Origin: Pseudomonas fulva
Lineage (GTDB): Bacteria > Pseudomonadota > Gammaproteobacteria > Pseudomonadales > Pseudomonadaceae
Length of the DNA: 64,000 bases
Direction of reading: 5' to 3'
NCBI RefSeq assembly: GCF_023517795.1
Contig: NZ_CP082928.1
Coordinates: 3,782,001 to 3,846,000 of the forward strand
This document shows, piece by piece, positions 55,194-64,000 of this stretch (positions within the stretch are counted from its first letter, which is position 1; each line of letters opens with the position of its first letter). The position numbers and the translations under genes are program-made. A model generated the notes under the pieces. That model was not told the origin of the DNA and searched no databases. It saw only the letters and a list, made by a program, of their open reading frames with translations.

Positions 55194-56309
55194 ATGGAAC
55201 CCATGCGCCTCGTGCCCGCCGTTCTTGCTGTTTGCCTGCTGCCTCTCGTCCTGGTGGCGTGCGGCGATTCGTCTGTCCAGAAAGACCCCCGCAACAAGCC
55301 GCCGCTGGTTCGGGTGGCAGCGGTCGAGCAGGCAGCCGGGGCCGCTCGTTCCTTCACCGGTGTGGTGGTCGCGCGGACCCAGAGCGACCTTGGCTTTCGC
55401 GTCTCGGGCAAGGTGCTGGAGCGTCTGGTCGACACCGGCGAAACGGTCAGGCGCGGCCAGCCGCTGATGCGCCTCGACCCCATCGATCTGCAGCTGCAGG
55501 CGCGGGCCCAGCAGGAGGCCGTCGCCTCTGCCCGGGCGCGGGCCAGGCAGACGGCTGACGACGAAGCCCGTTACCGCGGGCTGGTCGCCGCCGGGGCGGT
55601 GTCGGCCTCGGCCTACGATCAGATCAAGGCGGCTGCCGATTCCGCCAGGGCGCAGCTCAGCGCTGCCCAGGCCCAGGCCGATGTGGCGCGCAATGCCACC
55701 GGTTACGCCGCCTTGCTGGCCGATGCCGACGGCGTGGTGATGGAAACCCTGGCCGAGCCCGGCCAGGTGGTCAGCGCCGGGCAGCCCGTGGTGCGGCTGG
55801 CGCGAGCAGGTCAGCGCGAAGCCATCGTGCACCTGCCGGAAACCCTGCGCCCGGCGCCGGGTTCGAGCGCCCAGGCTGCCCTGTATGGCAACCGCGGCGC
55901 CTCCGTTACGGCCAGACTGCGCCTGCTCTCCGAGGCAGCCGATGCCACCACGCGGACCTTCGAGGCCCGCTATGTGCTCGACGGTGCGCTGGCCCAGGCG
56001 CCGCTCGGTGCCACCATCACCCTAGATATCGCCGCGGCGAGCGATGCAGCCCAGGCGCTGCAGGTGCCTGCTGCCGCGCTGTACGACCCGGGCAATGGCC
56101 CCGGTGTCTGGGTGGTCGCAGGCGAGCCGGCGAAAGTCGCCTGGCGCCCCGTTCAGGTAGTCGGTATCGGCGATGAGGCGGCGCGTGTCGCCGGCCAGAT
56201 CAATGCTGGCGAGCAGGTGGTGGCCCTCGGTGCCCACCTGCTGCGTGATGGCGAGGAAGTGCGGCGTGCCCAGATTGCTGTGCCTGTAGTCGCTGGGAGC
56301 CAGCCATGA
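55194..56309 (+). CDS. RND periplasmic adaptor lipoprotein
   Basis: A 371-residue membrane-fusion protein with lipobox LVAC in MRLVPAVLAVCLLPLVLVAC, a lipoyl-like segment (FRVSGKVLERLVDTGETVRRGQPLMRLD), an alpha-hairpin (QAQADVARNATGYAALLADA) and a beta-barrel part. Start candidates are GTG 55191, ATG 55194 and ATG 55203; none has a strong ribosome site. Overlaps the pump gene by ATGA. Confidence 0.87.
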   Translation: MEPMRLVPAVLAVCLLPLVLVACGDSSVQKDPRNKPPLVRVAAVEQAAGAARSFTGVVVARTQSDLGFRVSGKVLERLVDTGETVRRGQPLMRLDPIDLQLQARAQQEAVASARARARQTADDEARYRGLVAAGAVSASAYDQIKAAADSARAQLSAAQAQADVARNATGYAALLADADGVVMETLAEPGQVVSAGQPVVRLARAGQREAIVHLPETLRPAPGSSAQAALYGNRGASVTARLRLLSEAADATTRTFEARYVLDGALAQAPLGATITLDIAAASDAAQALQVPAAALYDPGNGPGVWVVAGEPAKVAWRPVQVVGIGDEAARVAGQINAGEQVVALGAHLLRDGEEVRRAQIAVPVVAGSQP

Positions 56310-59300
56310 GCGAAGGCCGTTTCAACCTGTCGGCACTGGCGGTTCGCGAGCGGGCCATCACCCTGTTTCTCATTCTGCTGATCGCGCTGGCCGGCACCTT
56401 GGCGTTCTTCCAGTTGGGCCGCGCCGAAGATCCGCCCTTCACCGTCAAGCAGATGACCATCATTTCCGCCTGGCCGGGCGCCACTGCCCAGGAAATGCAG
56501 GATCAGGTCGCCGAACCACTGGAAAAGCGCATGCAGGAGCTGCGCTGGTACGACCGCAGCGAAACCTACACCCGTGCGGGCCTGGCGTTCACCATGGTGT
56601 CGCTGCTCGACAGCACGCCGCCTGCGCAGGTGCAGGAGGAGTTCTACCAGGCCCGCAAGAAGCTCGGTGACGAAGCCAGGAACCTGCCGGCTGGGGTCAT
56701 CGGGCCGATGGTCAACGACGAGTTCTCGGACGTGACCTTCGCGGTGTATGCCCTGAAGGCCAGGGGCGAGCCGCAACGCCAACTGGTACGCGAAGCCGAA
56801 TCGCTGCGTCAGCGCCTGCTGCATGTGCCGGGGGTGAAGAAGGTCAACATCATCGGCGAGCAGGCCGAGCGCATTTTCGTGTCCTTTTCCCATGACCGGT
56901 TGGCGACGCTGGGCGTGACTGCACAGGACATCTTCGCTGCACTCAACAGCCAGAACTCGCTGACCCCAGCCGGCTCGGTGGAAACCTCCGGCCCGCAAGT
57001 GGTGATGCGCCTGGATGGCGCGTTCGACACCCTGGCGAAGATCCGTGACACGCCGATTGCCGTGCAGGGGCGCACCCTGAAACTTGCCGACGTGGCGACC
57101 GTGGAGCGTGGCTACGAAGATCCCGCCACCTTTCTGGTGCGCAACGGTGGCGAGCCCGCGCTGCTGCTCGGCGTGGTGATGCGCGAGGGTTGGAACGGCC
57201 TCGACCTCGGCGCGGCGCTGGATGCGGAAACGGTGAGCATCAATGACGCCATGCCGCTGGGCATGACGCTGGACAAGGTCACCGACCAGGCGGTCAACAT
57301 CAGCTCGTCCGTCGATGAGTTCATGGTCAAGTTCTTCGTCGCCCTGCTGGTGGTGATGCTGGTCTGCTTCATCAGCATGGGCTGGCGCGTGGGCGTGGTG
57401 GTCGCGGCTGCCGTACCTTTGACCCTGGCCATCGTCTTCGTGGTGATGGCGGCCACCGGCAAGAACTTCGACCGCATTACCCTGGGTTCGCTGATCCTCG
57501 CCCTGGGCCTGCTGGTGGACGACGCCATCATCGCCATCGAAATGATGGTGGTGAAGATGGAGGAGGGCTACGACCGCTTCAAGGCATCGGCCTACGCCTG
57601 GAGCCACACTGCGGCGCCGATGCTCTCCGGTACGCTGGTCACCGCCATCGGCTTCATGCCCAACGGCTTCGCGCAGTCCACGGCCGGTGAGTACACCGGC
57701 AACATGTTCTGGATCGTCGGCATCGCGCTGATCGCCTCCTGGGTGGTGGCGGTGGCGTTCACTCCTTACCTGGGCGTGAAACTGCTGCCCGAGATCAAGC
57801 AGGTCGAAGGTGGCCACACGGCCATCTACGACACCCGCCACTACAACCTGTTTCGCAGCCTGCTGGGGCAGGTCATCGCGCACAAGTGGCTGGTAGCCGG
57901 GGTGGTCTTCGCCGCGTTCGTGGTGGCCTTGCTGGGTATGGGACTGGTGAACAAGCAATTCTTCCCAACCTCCGATCGTCCCGAGGTGCTGGTCGAACTG
58001 CAGATGCCGTACGGCACCTCCATCGAGCAGACCAACGCCACGGCTATCAAGGTCGAGTCCTGGCTGCGCGAGCAGGAGGAGGCCAGGATCGTCACCACCT
58101 ACATCGGTCAGGGTCCACCGCGCTTTTTCCTGGCCATGGCACCGGAGTTGCCCGATCCGTCGTTCGCCAAGATCGTGGTGTTGACGGACAGCCAGGAATC
58201 CCGCGAAGTCCTCAAGCTGCGCCTCCGTGAGGCGGCCTCCGAAGGGCTGGCGCCCGAGGCCAAGGTGCGCGTCACCCAACTGGTGTTCGGCCCGTATTCA
58301 CCGTACCCGGTGGCCTACCGGGTAATGGGGCCCGATGCCATGCAGCTGCGCGAGATCGCCAGCCGCGTGCAGGCGGTGTTGCAGGCCAGCTCGATGATGC
58401 GCACGGTGAACGCCGATTGGGGCCCGCGGGTGCCGACGCTGCACTTCTCCCTGGATCAGGATCGTCTGCAGGCCGTTGGCCTGAGTTCCAACGCCGTGGC
58501 GCAGCAACTGCAGTTCCTGCTCAGCGGCGTGCCGATCACCGCGGTGCGCGAGGACATCCGCGCCGTGCAGGTGGTCGGTCGCGCGGCGGGAGAGATTCGC
58601 CTCGACCCGGCGAAGATCGCGGGCTTCACGCTGGTTGGCTCAGCGGGCCAGCGCATTCCGCTGTCCCAGGTCGGCGAAGTGAACGTGCGCATGGAAGACC
58701 CGGTCCTGCGCCGCCGTGACCGCACGCCGACCATCACTGTGCGCGGCGACATTGCCGAGGGGCTGCAACCGCCGGACGTGTCCACGGCCGTGTGGAAAGA
58801 CCTGCAAGCGATCATCGAGACGCTGCCGGCCGGCTATCGCATCGAGATGGCCGGCTCCATCGAGGAGTCCGGCAAGGCCAGCAAGGCGATCGCGCCGTTG
58901 CTGCCGATCATGATCGCCCTGACGCTGCTGATCATCATCCTGCAGGTGCGCTCGATCGCGGCCATGGTCATGGTGTTTCTCACCTCGCCGCTGGGCCTGA
59001 TTGGCGTGGTGCCGGTGCTGCTGCTGTTCCAGCAGCCGTTCGGCATCAACGCGCTGGTCGGGTTGATCGCGCTGTCGGGGATCCTGATGCGCAACACGCT
59101 GATCCTTATCGGGCAGATCCACCATAACGAGCGCGAAGGGCTCGCTCCGTTCCAGGCCGTGGTCGAGGCCACCGTGCAGCGCGCTCGCCCGGTACTGCTG
59201 ACGGCGCTGGCGGCGATCCTCGCCTTCATCCCGCTCACCCACTCGGTGTTCTGGGGAACCCTGGCCTACACCCTGATCGGCGGCACCTTCGTCGGCACCA

Positions 59301-59386
59301 TCATGACCCTGGTGTTTCTGCCGGCGATGTACGCCATCTGGTTCAGGATCCGCCCGAACGATGAACCCAAAGGCGCGCACGCCTAA
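56306..59386 (+). CDS. RND efflux pump (TriC-like)
   Basis: A 1026-residue RND transporter. It has 12 membrane segments, relay aspartates in ALGLLVDDAIIAIEMM, and N-terminal FNLSALAVRERAITLFLILLIALAGTLAF. It resembles TriC of P. aeruginosa (triclosan pump) more than MexB. Unlike triABC there is one adaptor gene and a ready-made channel gene nearby. The ketosynthase downstream adds to the resemblance to a triclosan/fatty-acid-inhibitor response. Confidence 0.9.
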   Translation: MSEGRFNLSALAVRERAITLFLILLIALAGTLAFFQLGRAEDPPFTVKQMTIISAWPGATAQEMQDQVAEPLEKRMQELRWYDRSETYTRAGLAFTMVSLLDSTPPAQVQEEFYQARKKLGDEARNLPAGVIGPMVNDEFSDVTFAVYALKARGEPQRQLVREAESLRQRLLHVPGVKKVNIIGEQAERIFVSFSHDRLATLGVTAQDIFAALNSQNSLTPAGSVETSGPQVVMRLDGAFDTLAKIRDTPIAVQGRTLKLADVATVERGYEDPATFLVRNGGEPALLLGVVMREGWNGLDLGAALDAETVSINDAMPLGMTLDKVTDQAVNISSSVDEFMVKFFVALLVVMLVCFISMGWRVGVVVAAAVPLTLAIVFVVMAATGKNFDRITLGSLILALGLLVDDAIIAIEMMVVKMEEGYDRFKASAYAWSHTAAPMLSGTLVTAIGFMPNGFAQSTAGEYTGNMFWIVGIALIASWVVAVAFTPYLGVKLLPEIKQVEGGHTAIYDTRHYNLFRSLLGQVIAHKWLVAGVVFAAFVVALLGMGLVNKQFFPTSDRPEVLVELQMPYGTSIEQTNATAIKVESWLREQEEARIVTTYIGQGPPRFFLAMAPELPDPSFAKIVVLTDSQESREVLKLRLREAASEGLAPEAKVRVTQLVFGPYSPYPVAYRVMGPDAMQLREIASRVQAVLQASSMMRTVNADWGPRVPTLHFSLDQDRLQAVGLSSNAVAQQLQFLLSGVPITAVREDIRAVQVVGRAAGEIRLDPAKIAGFTLVGSAGQRIPLSQVGEVNVRMEDPVLRRRDRTPTITVRGDIAEGLQPPDVSTAVWKDLQAIIETLPAGYRIEMAGSIEESGKASKAIAPLLPIMIALTLLIIILQVRSIAAMVMVFLTSPLGLIGVVPVLLLFQQPFGINALVGLIALSGILMRNTLILIGQIHHNEREGLAPFQAVVEATVQRARPVLLTALAAILAFIPLTHSVFWGTLAYTLIGGTFVGTIMTLVFLPAMYAIWFRIRPNDEPKGAHA

Positions 59387-59439
59387 TCCCGGGCGAGCAG
59401 CGCCGGGCTGCTCGTCGCCAACCTGGCTGAGAGGCTGCA

Positions 59440-60729
59440 ATGATCAATTTCTACAAGCACAAGCGCATCGTGGTAACCGGTGTCGGTATCGTCGGTCCGC
59501 TGGGCTGCGGCACCGAAACGGTGTGGCAACGTTTGCTGGCCGGGCGTTCGGGCATTGGTACGCTGCCGGTGGCCATTACCGAGGGCACTGGGGTAACGGC
59601 GGGTGGGCAGGTGCCTACGCTCGAGGAGGACGCGGTCGCTGGCTACCAACCCGACCTCGTTATCGCGGCCAAGGAACGCAGGAAGATGGATCGCTTCATC
59701 GAGTTCGCCCTGGTGGCCGCGCACGAGGCATTACAGCAGGCGGGCTGGCAGCCCAATACGGAAGAGGCGCGGCAGCGTACGGCGACGATCATCGCGTCGG
59801 GGGTGGGCGGTTTCGGCGCGATGGCCGAGGCCGTCCGAGTAACCGACGCTCGTGGGCCACGCCGGCTGTCACCGTTCACTGCGCCGTCGTTTCTCGCCAA
59901 CATGGCAGCGGGGCACGTGTCCATAAGCCACAGTTTCAAGGGTCCGCTCGGCGCACCGGTCACCGCCTGCGCGGCCGGTGTGCAGGCGATTGGCGATGCG
60001 GCCCGACTGGTCAGAAGTGGCGAAGTCGATATCGCCATCTGTGGCGGTACCGAGGCGGCTATCGATCGCGTCACCCTGGGCTGCTTCGCGGCTGCTCGCG
60101 CGCTGTCGACTGGTTTTGCCGAGCGGCCGCAGGAGGCGTCGCGCCCCTTCGACCGTGACCGCGACGGATTCGTCATGGCCGAAGGCGCTGGGTTGCTGGT
60201 GATCGAGTCACTCGAACACGCACTGGTGCGCGGCGCTACGCCGCTCGCCGAACTGGTGGGTTATGGCACCAGCGCCGATGCCTATCACCTTACCGCCGGC
60301 CCCGAAGATGGCAGCGGCGCGCGCCGTGCCATGCAACTGGCGCTGCAGCAGGCAGGCGTGAAACCTGAACAGGTGCAGCACATCAACGCCCATGCCACCT
60401 CCACCCAGGTTGGTGACAAGGGTGAGCTGGCCGCCATTCAGGCGCTGTTCGGCGCCAACGCGGGTGTGGCGATCAGCTCGACCAAATCCGCAACGGGCCA
60501 TTTGCTGGGAGCCGCCGGCGGGATAGAGGCGATCTTCACCGTGCTGGCGTTGCGTGACCAGATCGTGCCGCCGACCCTGAACCTCAACAACCCGGACGAA
60601 GCCGCCGCGGGGCTCGATCTGGTCGCGCTGAACGCCCGGTCTATGCCAATCACCCATGCACTTTCCAATGGCTTCGGCTTTGGTGGGGTGAATGCCAGCG
60701 TGCTGTTTCGTCGCTGGGAGGGCGCATGA
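59440..60729 (+). CDS. Beta-ketoacyl-ACP synthase II-like (FabF2)
   Basis: A 429-residue condensing enzyme with catalytic triad Cys177 (TACAAGV), His318 (NAHATST) and His354 (TGHLLGAAGG). Lys in STKSATGH is also kept. Placed inside an efflux operon rather than with fab genes, it is probably a second, specialised ketosynthase that could bypass an inhibited one, or modify membrane lipids; this is inference. GAGAGG precedes the ATG, 53 bases after the pump stop. Confidence 0.9.
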   Translation: MINFYKHKRIVVTGVGIVGPLGCGTETVWQRLLAGRSGIGTLPVAITEGTGVTAGGQVPTLEEDAVAGYQPDLVIAAKERRKMDRFIEFALVAAHEALQQAGWQPNTEEARQRTATIIASGVGGFGAMAEAVRVTDARGPRRLSPFTAPSFLANMAAGHVSISHSFKGPLGAPVTACAAGVQAIGDAARLVRSGEVDIAICGGTEAAIDRVTLGCFAAARALSTGFAERPQEASRPFDRDRDGFVMAEGAGLLVIESLEHALVRGATPLAELVGYGTSADAYHLTAGPEDGSGARRAMQLALQQAGVKPEQVQHINAHATSTQVGDKGELAAIQALFGANAGVAISSTKSATGHLLGAAGGIEAIFTVLALRDQIVPPTLNLNNPDEAAAGLDLVALNARSMPITHALSNGFGFGGVNASVLFRRWEGA

Positions 60730-61964
60730 TGAGTGCGCAGCCAGAAAGCGTGACGAGTGTGTTGCCCCTGCGGGGCGGTATCGCGCTGACAGGCAGGGTC
60801 GTCGCGTTGCTGGCGGGGCTGTCGGCGATCAGCATCCTGTCCACCAACATTATTCTTCCGGCGTTCCCGGCGATCGGCCTGCAACTGGGGGTGTCCTCCC
60901 GCGAGCTCGGGCTGACGCTCTCCAGCTTCTTCATCACCTTCGCGCTCGCGCAACTGGTGGTGGGGCCGCTGGCCGACCGTTTCGGCCGCAAGCGCCTGGT
61001 GCTCGGTGGGCTCACACTGTTCGTGGTCGGCTCCCTGGTGGCCGGCCTGGCGAGTTCGTTCGGCATGCTGATCGCCGGTCGGGTGATCCAGGCCCTGGGC
61101 GTCTGCGCCGCTGCGGTGCTGGCGCGGGCCATCGCCCGTGATCTGTTCGACGGCGAGACGCTGGCTCGGGCCCTGTCACTGACCATGATCGCTACCGCCA
61201 CGGCCCCCGGTTTCTCGCCGCTGCTGGGCAGTTTGCTGACCACCGCCCTGGGCTGGAGGGCGATATTCGTAATAGTGGGAATTGCCGCCGTCGTCATCGC
61301 GGTTTTCTACGCCCGTGGCCTTGGCGAAACGCTGCCACCCGAACGCCGCGTCATGCAGTCGGTGCCGCAGGTGATGGCGTATGGTCGCCTGCTCGGCGAC
61401 GGCCGCTTCATTCTGCCCGCCGCGGCCGTGAGCCTGCTGATGAGTGGCCTGTTCGCCTCCTTCGGCGCGGCACCGGCGATCCTGATGGGCGGTATGGGGT
61501 TGTCCTCTCTGCAGGCCGGGCTGTACTTCGCGGCGACCGTGTTCGTGGTGTTCGCTGCCGGTATGGTCGCGCCACGCCTGGCCCGGCGTTTCAGCAGCCG
61601 CCGGGTCGCCAGCTTCGGCCTCGCTACCGCGGCTGTGGCTGGCGGCCTGCTGTTGATCGGCCCGAGCGACCCCGGCCTGGCCTGGTACTCGCTGTCGATG
61701 GTCACGTTTCTCTGGGGCATGGGCCTGGCCAACCCGCTGGGCACCGCCATCACCATGGGGCCGTTCGGCAACGAAGCGGGCCTGGCCTCCGCGCTGCTCG
61801 GCTTCCTGACCATGGGCGCGGCGGCGATCACCACCTGGCTGGTGTCGGTATTGGACTTCGCCCCCGTGACCACCTTGGGCGCGACTCAGGCGGTGGTTTG
61901 TCTGCTTGGCCTGGGGTTGTTCGGGATGAGCAACCGGCTGGCAAGGTTAGCGAGTCATCAGTAA
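60726..61964 (+). CDS. Bcr/CflA-type MFS drug transporter
   Basis: A 412-residue major facilitator with about 12 segments and the motif GPLADRFGRKRLVLGG after the second. RALGVCAAAVLARAIARDLF-like segment (motif C region of drug/H+ antiporters, IQALGVCAAAVLARAIARD) is present. Its ATG overlaps the FabF2 stop, so the operon carries two exporters, RND and MFS. Confidence 0.88.
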   Translation: MMSAQPESVTSVLPLRGGIALTGRVVALLAGLSAISILSTNIILPAFPAIGLQLGVSSRELGLTLSSFFITFALAQLVVGPLADRFGRKRLVLGGLTLFVVGSLVAGLASSFGMLIAGRVIQALGVCAAAVLARAIARDLFDGETLARALSLTMIATATAPGFSPLLGSLLTTALGWRAIFVIVGIAAVVIAVFYARGLGETLPPERRVMQSVPQVMAYGRLLGDGRFILPAAAVSLLMSGLFASFGAAPAILMGGMGLSSLQAGLYFAATVFVVFAAGMVAPRLARRFSSRRVASFGLATAAVAGGLLLIGPSDPGLAWYSLSMVTFLWGMGLANPLGTAITMGPFGNEAGLASALLGFLTMGAAAITTWLVSVLDFAPVTTLGATQAVVCLLGLGLFGMSNRLARLASHQ

Positions 61965-61995
61965 CGGGCTGCGGCCGATGATGATCCGGCCTGGT

Positions 61996-62196
61996 TCAGT
62001 TCGCTGACGTCGCTGCGGAACCTGGCCAGATCACCGCTTGCGCCACGATCACGTCCTTGCCGTTGAAGGTGAGGGCCGGGGCGCCGTGAAGTTGGTAGCC
62101 CATCTCCAGGGCGGCACTGACCCGCCGGCAGAAGTTGGCGTCATCGGGGCCGGTCAGTACGCGGTAGATGGGCAGGTCGTCTGGTGGGCGATTCAT
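61996..62196 (-). CDS. DUF1737 small protein
   Basis: A 66-residue protein matching DUF1737: YRVLTGPDDANFCRRVSAAL, GYQLHGAPALTF and NGKDVIVAQAVIW. Function of the family is unknown. Convergent with the MFS gene. Confidence 0.85.
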   Translation of the reverse strand: MNRPPDDLPIYRVLTGPDDANFCRRVSAALEMGYQLHGAPALTFNGKDVIVAQAVIWPGSAATSAN

Positions 62197-62292
62197 GGGG
62201 GCGGTTCCTTCAAGCGGTCGGGCGTGCGTTTATGAACAGCGCGCACGGCGACGTCAAGCGCGCTTCTTTCTTGTCACCGGGCACACCCGTGA

Positions 62293-63225
62293 TCACGGCG
62301 GGTTTCGATAGTGGCTCGGCGTTACGCCCACTTCACGGCGAAAGATCTGCGAGAAATGGCTGGCGCTCGAATAACCCACCTCCAGGCCGATGGCGATTAC
62401 GCTGAGGTCGGTTTCCAGCAGCAGTTGCCGCGCCCGGGCGATGCGCAGGCGGATGAAGTAGCGTGATGGCGCCAGGCCGGTGGCGCGCCTGAACAGCCGG
62501 CTGAAGTGGTACTCGCTCAGTTGAGCGGCCTTTGCCAGCGCCGCCAGGGAGAAGTCCTCGGCCAGTTGCCCGTTCATCAGCGCGATCACCCGGTGCAGCT
62601 TGTAGGCCTGCAGGGCGTTGCCGCGTCGGCCGGTTGCTTGCTCATCCCGGTAACTGCGCAGCAGGTGCACGGCCAGTGCCTGGGCCAGGCCCTGGACGAA
62701 CAGCGCGCTGGGTTCGCGGCGCTCGGCGAGTTCCTGGCGCAGTTCTTCGAGCAGGGTGCGCACGCGCTCGTCACGGCCGCCGGAGACGTCGATGAAACCG
62801 GGGGTGGCGGCCTGCTTGCCGAGCAGCTCGGTGGCCACTCGCTCGATCAACGCCGGCGAGAGGTACAGGTGCATGACTTCGAAGGTGTCGTCACCGCGGG
62901 TCTGCCAGCGCATTTCATAGGGCTGTGCGGTGCTGGTCAGGAAGAAGTCACCGGCCTGTACCTCGGCGGGCTGCCAGGCACCGCCGGGTACCCGTTCCTC
63001 GACCAGGGCCGAGCCCGCCAGCACCATCACCAGCAGCGGTTCGGCCACCGCCGGCACCAGCACCGGCTCGGCAGTGCTGCGGTGGCTGAACAACTGCACG
63101 CTGACGTCGCTGATGGCGGGCAGCCGGGGCAGGGCGATGCAGTCGCCGGGCAGGTACCGCGACAAGGCCTCGGCGGCAATGCGTGGGGCGCTGTGTTGGG
63201 CTGGGTCGGTATCGAAGGGGGTCAC
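62293..63225 (-). CDS. AraC-family transcriptional regulator
   Basis: A roughly 310-residue regulator with an N-terminal AraC-type cupin sensor (VMVLAGSALVEERVPGGAW ... AGDFFLTSTAQPYEM) and C-terminal double helix-turn-helix (SLAALAKAAQLSEYHFSRLF, YSSASHFSQIFRREVGVTPS). Start probably GTG 63225, five bases after AGAGG; a TTG at 63243 would add six residues. Divergent from the short-chain dehydrogenase that it probably controls. Confidence 0.86.
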   Translation of the reverse strand: MTPFDTDPAQHSAPRIAAEALSRYLPGDCIALPRLPAISDVSVQLFSHRSTAEPVLVPAVAEPLLVMVLAGSALVEERVPGGAWQPAEVQAGDFFLTSTAQPYEMRWQTRGDDTFEVMHLYLSPALIERVATELLGKQAATPGFIDVSGGRDERVRTLLEELRQELAERREPSALFVQGLAQALAVHLLRSYRDEQATGRRGNALQAYKLHRVIALMNGQLAEDFSLAALAKAAQLSEYHFSRLFRRATGLAPSRYFIRLRIARARQLLLETDLSVIAIGLEVGYSSASHFSQIFRREVGVTPSHYRNPP

Positions 63226-63463
63226 GAAAGCCTCTGCTGCCAAGGGTCGCCGATGGCGATGATGGCTTGCAGATTAGCGCAGGTTGCAGGTCTGGACAGC
63301 CCGTTCGGCTGCCGACAATGAGGCGGATCGAAATCTTCGCGCAAGATCCCGACAGCCTCGGCAAGGCCGCGAAAGCCGGTGCCTCATCGGTGGGCGACAG
63401 TGGAGCCGTCATCTACCGAGGCCGGCGAATACCTCGTTCGGCCTGCATTGCGGAGGAACCACC
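63226..63463. other. AraC/SDR divergent control region
   Basis: A 238-base intergenic region. A 49-codon plus-strand frame from 63319 ends across the SDR start, but it has no ribosome site or family resemblance. No repeat structure was recognised. Confidence 0.35.
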
Positions 63464-64000
63464 ATGACGACCATCAACCATCCTGAAGTACACGAAGTCG
63501 CGGGCAAGGTGGCCCTGGTCACCGGCGCCGCCAGCGGTATCGGCAAGGCCATCGCCCGGTTGCTGCATGGGCGCGGCGCCAAGGTCATCGCCGAGGATAT
63601 CGACCCCGCCGTCGAGGCGCTGGCTGCGCCGGGGCTGCTGCCCCTGGTCGCCGACATCGGCGAGGACGGCGCCGCCGAGCGGGCCGTGGCCCTGGCGGTG
63701 GCGCGCTTCGGCCGCCTGGATATCCTGGTCAACAACGCCGGGATCATCATCAACAAACCGGTGGTGGACATGAGTCGCGCGGACTGGGAGCGCATCCAGG
63801 CGGTCAACGCCACGGCGGCCTTCCTGCATTGCCGCGAAGCCATGAAGGCGATGATCCCGAACAGGGCCGGGGCCATCGTCAACATCGCCTCCTATGCCTC
63901 CTACTTCGCCTTTCCCACCATCGCCGCCTATGCCGCCTCGAAGGGCGCGCTGGCGCAACTGACCCGCACGCTGGCGCTGGAGGCCATCGAGCATGGCATT
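63464..64000 (+). CDS. Short-chain dehydrogenase/reductase, cut by window edge
   Basis: The first 179 codons of a classical SDR. It shows the NAD(P) motif TGAASGIGKAIA, the NNAG motif (ILVNNAGIII), catalytic Ser in NIASYAS and the Tyr-x-x-x-Lys pair in YAASKGAL. GGAGGAA (63452-63458) precedes ATG 63464. The C-terminal part lies outside the window. Divergent from an AraC regulator. Confidence 0.9.
   Translation, partial: MTTINHPEVHEVAGKVALVTGAASGIGKAIARLLHGRGAKVIAEDIDPAVEALAAPGLLPLVADIGEDGAAERAVALAVARFGRLDILVNNAGIIINKPVVDMSRADWERIQAVNATAAFLHCREAMKAMIPNRAGAIVNIASYASYFAFPTIAAYAASKGALAQLTRTLALEAIEHGI

Noticed and set aside
63319..63467. Short plus-strand frame overlapping the dehydrogenase start
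   Set aside because: No ribosome binding site and no recognisable sequence; the ATGA overlap with the SDR is probably chance.

Overview
The window is about 64 kb of high-GC chromosome from a Pseudomonas-type gammaproteobacterium. The evidence is a complete nicotinate (nic) cluster in the same gene order I recall for Pseudomonas putida KT2440, Pseudomonas-restricted small proteins (DUF2790, DUF3509-like), OprD/OprM-type porins, and Pseudomonas-type dispersed palindromic repeats. The species cannot be fixed from the sequence. I see no rRNA, tRNA, CRISPR, prophage or insertion sequence. The only recombination gene is a small serine recombinase near the left end.

Layout. 0.3-1.6 kb: KdpE-like orphan response regulator translationally joined to a serine recombinase. 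1.6-4.6 kb: GNAT and rhodanese genes, a divergent FtrA/GlxA-type regulator, and an AraC regulator. 4.7-6.6 kb: a leuA-type 2-isopropylmalate synthase preceded by a leucine-rich leader peptide. 6.7-20 kb: the nic cluster, with nicS, nicB and nicA (nicotinate hydroxylase), nicR and nicX, and the divergent nicCDEFTP. Together they take nicotinate via 6-hydroxynicotinate and 2,5-dihydroxypyridine to N-formylmaleamate, maleamate, maleate and fumarate, with their own transporter and porin. 20.2-21.5 kb: nhaA. 22-34 kb: two large hybrid histidine kinases, an AbrB-family membrane protein with a divergent LysR regulator, a TetR regulator, a DUF1348 protein, a decayed carboxymuconolactone-decarboxylase-family gene, and a zinc alcohol/formaldehyde dehydrogenase.

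33.8-43 kb: two small Pseudomonas proteins, a DUF2790 protein, and an RND tripartite pump next to a CopRS/CusRS-like two-component system. A shared operator-like sequence lies in front of both the pump and the regulator. 43-48.7 kb: a signalling group of HD-GYP protein, FecR-domain protein, OmpA-like lipoprotein and CHASE2-class III cyclase. 48.8-53 kb: LysR/aldo-keto reductase pair, GNAT, and an unusual single reading frame joining a MarR regulator to a PrpF-type isomerase. 53-62 kb: a second RND system (divergent outer-membrane factor, TetR, adaptor, TriC-like pump, FabF2-like ketosynthase, Bcr/CflA MFS) with the same palindrome in front of both arms. 62-64 kb: DUF1737 protein, AraC regulator, and the start of a short-chain dehydrogenase cut by the window edge.

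The best-established part is the nic catabolon: catalytic residues of NicX, NicD and NicF and all metal/haem motifs of NicAB are present. The least expected features are the MarR-PrpF fusion, the response-regulator/recombinase pair, the leuA leader, and three sets of operator-like repeats that tie neighbouring genes into small regulons.
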